Positions 60,370 to 64,000 of a DNA stretch of 64,000 nt are shown in pieces (positions within the stretch are counted from its first letter, which is position 1; each line of letters starts with the position of its first letter). The stretch covers positions 186,001 to 250,000 of the forward strand of contig NZ_JAHBBK010000005.1 of NCBI RefSeq assembly GCF_018390515.1, in the 5' to 3' direction. The DNA comes from Mucilaginibacter sp. Bleaf8 (GTDB lineage: Bacteria; Bacteroidota; Bacteroidia; Sphingobacteriales; Sphingobacteriaceae). The notes below the pieces were generated by a model that saw only the letters and a program-made list of their open reading frames with translations, ran no database searches and had not been told where the DNA came from. The translations under genes and the position numbers were made by a program.

Positions 60370-61224
60370 ATGAAATTATTGAGATACGGAGCACCCGGAC
60401 AAGAACGTACGGGCGTACAGATAAACGGGGTAAATTACGATACCTCTGGCTACGGCAGCGACTATAATGAGGCTTTTTTTGAAAGAGGCGGGCTGGAAAC
60501 GCTGGCTGCTTATGTAGAAGCACATAAAGATGAGCTGGAAGAAATTCCGGCCAGCGAGCGTATTGCATCACCCATTGCAAGGCCATCCAAAATTGTATGC
60601 ATCGGCCTGAATTATGCCGACCATGCCAAGGAAACTAATGCGCCCATACCGCCCGAACCGGTTATCTTCATGAAAAGCACTACCTCGCTTACCGGCCCCT
60701 TTGATGATGTGATTATCCCCAAAAACTCCGAGAAAACCGATTGGGAAGTGGAGCTGGCCGTGGTGATAAGCAAGAAAGCATCATACGTGGATGAAGCCGA
60801 TGCCAGCGATTATATAGCCGGTTACGTGCTGCACAACGATGTATCGGAAAGAGCTTTTCAACTGGAGCGTAACGGTACCTGGGATAAAGGTAAAGGCTGC
60901 GACACCTTTGCACTTTTAGGCCCTTACCTGGTAACGCCGGAAGAGGTTAAGGATGTTGACAACCTGCGCCTATGGCTAACCGTAAACGGCCAAACCATGC
61001 AGGATGGCACAACTGCAAACCTGATCTTTAAAATTCCGTTCCTGATATCATATGTAAGCCAGTTTATGACGCTGTTACCTGGTGATGTGATTTCGACCGG
61101 CACACCGGCTGGTGTAGGCTTAGGCTTTAAGCCGCCCGTTTACCTAAAACCGGGAGATGTGATGGAATTGGGCATTGACGGGCTTGGCACACAAAAACAA
61201 ACCGTTAAAGCTTATGGGCAGTAA
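60370..61224 (+). CDS. Fumarylacetoacetate hydrolase (FAH) family protein
   Basis: 284 residues. A short N-terminal domain is followed by the FAH fold: VCIGLNYADHAKETNAPIPPEPVIFMK, DWEVELAVVISKK (metal-binding Glu residues), YVLHNDVSERAFQ, and ISTGTPAGVGLG. All metal ligands (two Glu and one Asp) seem present, so it should be an active hydrolase or hydratase. Family members act on 2,4-diketo acids or 2-keto-3-deoxy acids. Next to kduD and kduI it may process a diketo-deoxy sugar acid, as the 2,4-diketo-3-deoxy-rhamnonate/fuconate hydrolases do (inference). A perfect hairpin terminator follows. Confidence 0.85.
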   Translation: MKLLRYGAPGQERTGVQINGVNYDTSGYGSDYNEAFFERGGLETLAAYVEAHKDELEEIPASERIASPIARPSKIVCIGLNYADHAKETNAPIPPEPVIFMKSTTSLTGPFDDVIIPKNSEKTDWEVELAVVISKKASYVDEADASDYIAGYVLHNDVSERAFQLERNGTWDKGKGCDTFALLGPYLVTPEEVKDVDNLRLWLTVNGQTMQDGTTANLIFKIPFLISYVSQFMTLLPGDVISTGTPAGVGLGFKPPVYLKPGDVMELGIDGLGTQKQTVKAYGQ

Positions 61225-61231
61225 GCTTATC

Positions 61232-61280
61232 CTTATACTAAAAAGGCCATTGCAAATTGCAATGGCCTTTTTAGTATAAG
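61232..61280. terminator. Convergent terminator, FAH gene / araA (perfect 23-bp stem)
   Basis: CTTATACTAAAAAGGCCATTGCA is exactly repeated in inverse around a 3-base loop (AAT). T runs on both sides allow termination of both converging operons. Confidence 0.88.
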
Positions 61281-61287
61281 TTATTTT

Positions 61288-62787
61288 TTATTTGATCAGC
61301 TTGTAATACGCATCATTCCAGGCAATTTCTTTCTGGAACTCACGCAGCTTGGTTTCTTTACCAATCAGTAAATACTCGATACCGGCCATTTCGGCAAAAG
61401 CATGCAGATGCTCATCGGTTAAGTTTTGACTGTAGCAGGTATGGTGTGCCCCACCGGCTTGTATCCAGGCGGCACAACCGGTTTTCATATCCGGGTACGG
61501 TTTCCACAGTACGCGGGCTACCGGCAGTTTAGGCAAATCGTGTTGCGGCTCTACCCCTTCCACTTCGTTTACAATCATCCGGAAACGGTTACCCATATCC
61601 ACAATCGAAGCATTCAGGGCGGCACCACCAGCTACGTTAAATACCAGCCTCACCGGATCGGCCTTACCGCCGATACCCAACGGATGCACCTCTACCTTTG
61701 GTTTTCCGCTGGCAATGGCTGGGTCGACCTCCAGCATGTGTGAACCTAACACCAGGGAGTTGTCACCATCAAAGTGATAAGTATAATCTTCCATAAAGGC
61801 ATTACCGCCCGGCAAGCCGGCACCCATCACTTTCATGGCCCGCACCAAGGCGGCGGTTTTCCAGTCGCCCTCGCCGGCAAAGCCATAGCCTTCAGCCATC
61901 AGGCGTTGCGCGCCAATGCCCGGTAATTGCACCATGCCGTGTAAATCTTCAAAAGTATCACTAAAGCCTTTAAAGCCGCCTTGTTTCAGGAAAGTACGTA
62001 AACCTACCTCTATTTTAGCCGCCTCGATAAGCGACTGGTGCTGCTCGCCGCCTTTATGTAATGACGGAGCCACATCATACAAATCCATGTACTCGGCAAT
62101 CTGCTGATCAATCAGTGCATAATCCAACGAGTTGATTACACTTACCAAATCGCCGATCCCATATGTATTTACCGAGAAACCAAACTGTAGTTCAGCCTCT
62201 ACCTTATCGCCTTCGGTTACGGCAACAAAGCGCATATTGTCGCCAAAGCGGGCAAATTTGGCGCCTTGCCAATCATGCCAGCCGGCAGCAGCACGGGCCC
62301 AAACGCTAATCTGGCGTTCTACCTCGGCTTCCTGCCAGTGGCCTACCACTACCTTGCGACGCAAACGCATACGCGACATCATGAAACCAAACTCGCGGTC
62401 GCCGTGGGCGCTTTGGTTCAGGTTCATAAAGTCCATATCAATGCTCGACCATGGAATTTCGCTATTGAATTGCGTATGCAAGTGCAGCACCGGTTTCTTT
62501 AAGATAGATAACCCGCGGATCCACATTTTAGCCGGCGAGAAAGTATGCATCCAGGTGATGATACCAATACAGTTTTCGGCCACGTTGGCTTGCTGTATCA
62601 GGTTATAAATTTCATCAGTAGATTTTACGGTAGGTTTAAAAACTACCGATACCGGAATTTCGCTGGCAGCATTTAAACCTGCAGAAATTTGCTGCGAGTG
62701 CTCGGCTACCTGGCGCAATGTATCTTCGCCATATAAATCCTGGCTACCGGTTACAAACCATACTTCAAAGCTTTTTAAGTTTATCAT
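61288..62787 (-). CDS. araA: L-arabinose isomerase
   Basis: 499 residues, cytoplasmic, Mn-dependent conversion of L-arabinose to L-ribulose. The N-terminus FEVWFVTGSQDLYGEDTLRQV is typical. The metal-site region FSDTFEDLHGMVQLPGIGAQRLMAEGYGFAGEGDWKT holds the two catalytic Glu, and LVLGSHMLEVDP the first His. Length equals E. coli AraA (500). It is the last gene of araB-araD-araA, 58 bases after araD. Confidence 0.97.
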   Translation of the reverse strand: MINLKSFEVWFVTGSQDLYGEDTLRQVAEHSQQISAGLNAASEIPVSVVFKPTVKSTDEIYNLIQQANVAENCIGIITWMHTFSPAKMWIRGLSILKKPVLHLHTQFNSEIPWSSIDMDFMNLNQSAHGDREFGFMMSRMRLRRKVVVGHWQEAEVERQISVWARAAAGWHDWQGAKFARFGDNMRFVAVTEGDKVEAELQFGFSVNTYGIGDLVSVINSLDYALIDQQIAEYMDLYDVAPSLHKGGEQHQSLIEAAKIEVGLRTFLKQGGFKGFSDTFEDLHGMVQLPGIGAQRLMAEGYGFAGEGDWKTAALVRAMKVMGAGLPGGNAFMEDYTYHFDGDNSLVLGSHMLEVDPAIASGKPKVEVHPLGIGGKADPVRLVFNVAGGAALNASIVDMGNRFRMIVNEVEGVEPQHDLPKLPVARVLWKPYPDMKTGCAAWIQAGGAHHTCYSQNLTDEHLHAFAEMAGIEYLLIGKETKLREFQKEIAWNDAYYKLIK

Positions 62788-62845
62788 TATTTTAAGTTAC
62801 TGGTTATTGAGTTTATTAGGTTATTAAGATTTACACCTTGCGCGG

Positions 62846-63547
62846 TTAACTTTGCCCGTAATAAGAATCGGGCCCGTGTTTGCGCAGGTAGTGTTTCTGA
62901 ATAAGCGCGTCCTTTAATTTTGGTGCCTGCGGATTGATTTGTTCGGTAAGTAATGCCATCTGAGCAATAGCCTCTAAAACGGCGCTGTTATGCACTGCCT
63001 TAGCAGCCGTTTTTCCCCAGCTGAACGGGGCATGATTACCAACCAGCACCATCTCTGTTTCTTTATAATCCAATCCTTTATCGCGGAAGCAATCCATAAT
63101 CTGGAAACCTGTTTGATATTCATAATCGCCCTGGATGTACGCATCGCTCATGGGCGGGGCACAAGGGATATCTACTGTAGTATAATCGGCATGCGTGGTA
63201 CCAAAAATGGGAATATCACGCTGTGATTGCGCCCAGGCGGTACCGTAGGTAGAATGCGTATGGCACACGCCACCAATGCCCTGCCAGTGCTTGTATAACA
63301 CAGCATGCGTTAAGGTATCGGATGATGGGCGCAGGCTGCCCTCAACAGTTTTGCCGTCAAAATCCACAATCACCATTTTACCGGGTGTAAGGTCATCGTA
63401 AGCTACGCCACTTGGCTTAATGGCAAAAACGCCCAAATCATGGTCGGCAGCGCTAACGTTACCGAACGTGAAAATTACCAGCCCTAATTTGGGCAGCTGC
63501 ATATTAGCCTCATAAGCAGCCTGCTGTATATGCTCGTATTTACTCAT
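62846..63547 (-). CDS. araD: L-ribulose-5-phosphate 4-epimerase
   Basis: 233 residues, class II aldolase/epimerase fold. GNVSAADHD (phosphate-binding), IKPSGVAYDDLT, the zinc ligands in VCHTHSTYG (His96, His98) and NHAPFSWGK (His172), and the C-terminal HYLRKHGPDSYYGQ all match AraD. It makes D-xylulose-5-phosphate for the pentose phosphate pathway. It is between araB (43 bases) and araA. Confidence 0.97.
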   Translation of the reverse strand: MSKYEHIQQAAYEANMQLPKLGLVIFTFGNVSAADHDLGVFAIKPSGVAYDDLTPGKMVIVDFDGKTVEGSLRPSSDTLTHAVLYKHWQGIGGVCHTHSTYGTAWAQSQRDIPIFGTTHADYTTVDIPCAPPMSDAYIQGDYEYQTGFQIMDCFRDKGLDYKETEMVLVGNHAPFSWGKTAAKAVHNSAVLEAIAQMALLTEQINPQAPKLKDALIQKHYLRKHGPDSYYGQS

Positions 63548-63590
63548 GCTATTTTGCTGAATGGGGTTAGATGATTTATTTGCCTGTTAA

Positions 63591-64000
63591 TTAGCTGGCA
63601 TCCGTTTTACCAACTGTTTGCCGTGCTACAAAGCCACCTAAATCCTGATACTTTTGGTACCTTTTATCGTAAAAAGTACTGTTACCCGTGTTTGGTGTAT
63701 ATTCTTTATCAAACTCGCCGCCCATGGCAGCCATAGCATCCTCTACTTTACTGTAAATTCCGGCAACTGTTGCAGCAAACATAGCGGCACCCAGTGCACA
63801 GGTGTGTTCAAACGGATGTATACGGATAGGCATTTGCAGTACATCGGCCATCATTTGCATAATGTAGGGTGATTTTTTAGCCACACCACCAATACCAATC
63901 AATCCTTTAACCGGTACGCCTTCACTTCTGAAACGCTCTACAATGCTGCGGGCACCAAAGCAGGTAGCTTCGGCCAGCGCACGGAATACCCTTGGCGCAT
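63591..64000 (-). CDS. araB: Ribulokinase, C-terminal part (cut by window edge)
   Basis: The last ~136 residues of an FGGY-family kinase, open to base 64000. The reverse strand reads FGARSIVERFRSEGVPVKGLIGIGG, then VAKKSPYIMQMMADVLQMPI and CALGAAMFAATVAG, the ATP-binding C-terminal domain of bacterial ribulokinases. It phosphorylates L-ribulose. With araD and araA following on the same strand, this is the arabinose catabolic operon. Confidence 0.93.
   Translation of the reverse strand, partial: APRVFRALAEATCFGARSIVERFRSEGVPVKGLIGIGGVAKKSPYIMQMMADVLQMPIRIHPFEHTCALGAAMFAATVAGIYSKVEDAMAAMGGEFDKEYTPNTGNSTFYDKRYQKYQDLGGFVARQTVGKTDAS

Noticed and set aside
62796..62828. Possible third heptad array (GTTACTG, GTTATTG, then degraded) between araD and araA
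   Set aside because: Only two clean units, spacing breaks after the second; too weak to call a repeat.
1..64000. CRISPR array, insertion sequence, prophage or rRNA operon
   Set aside because: No regularly spaced direct repeats, transposase or phage motifs, or rRNA sequence recognised anywhere in the window.

Overview
The window is a 64 kb chromosomal segment of a Bacteroidota bacterium, most likely Sphingobacteriaceae (Mucilaginibacter/Pedobacter type). This is inferred from a SusC/SusD pair, many secreted glycoside hydrolases, a BshA homologue, a MutL with a degenerate endonuclease site, and about a dozen promoter -7 elements matching the Bacteroidota consensus TAnnTTTG. I see no insertion sequence, prophage, CRISPR array or rRNA operon, and base and codon use look even by eye.

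Layout. 1-6.4 kb: the 5' end of uvrA, a lytic transglycosylase, an RNA pseudouridine synthase with a long disordered arm, a lactonase-like propeller, a small lipoprotein, bshA and a VOC protein. 6.6-10.1 kb: a serine hydrolase carrying a GH3 remnant, and an amidohydrolase. 10.2-16.3 kb: mutL, two rhomboid proteases, an EEP-family protein and cysS. 16.5-21.3 kb: a tandem NTF2-like protein, moxR and a SurA-like chaperone, a possible HolD-like protein, and an XTP/dITP pyrophosphatase. 21.3-26 kb: GH9 and GH2 enzymes. 26.2-32.7 kb: a candidate 35-residue microprotein, pgpA, a nitroreductase, an AsmA-like/GT51 fusion, mrp, a NifU-domain protein and peptide deformylase. 32.9-37.4 kb: a TPP-riboswitch operon (TonB receptor, PnuT permease, acyl-CoA-dehydrogenase-fold flavoprotein). 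37.5-51.4 kb: a beta-mannan utilisation locus on the minus strand. 51.9-61.2 kb: a CpsB-type phosphatase, two GH3 enzymes, an odd tRNA-like RNA gene, and kduD-kduI-FAH. 61.3-64 kb: araB-araD-araA, with araB cut by the window edge.

How the genes work together. In the mannan locus, SusC/SusD and an IPT-domain lipoprotein would capture mannan fragments. GH26 and GH27 trim and debranch them, and a sodium symporter imports mannobiose. A cytoplasmic epimerase turns mannobiose into mannosyl-glucose, which GH130 phosphorolyses to mannose-1-phosphate and glucose. An AraC regulator is encoded just upstream. The kdu and ara operons process uronates and arabinose from other plant polysaccharides. In the thiamine operon the riboswitch controls an outer-membrane receptor, an inner-membrane permease and one enzyme of unknown reaction.

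The items most worth following up are the ~107-nt tRNA-like gene with its own promoter element and terminator (55.2-55.4 kb), the microprotein ORF with an otherwise ownerless terminator (26.2-26.4 kb), the flavoprotein inside the TPP-riboswitch operon, the GH3-remnant/beta-lactamase protein, and heptanucleotide repeat arrays at several intergenic sites, one of them inside the riboswitch.
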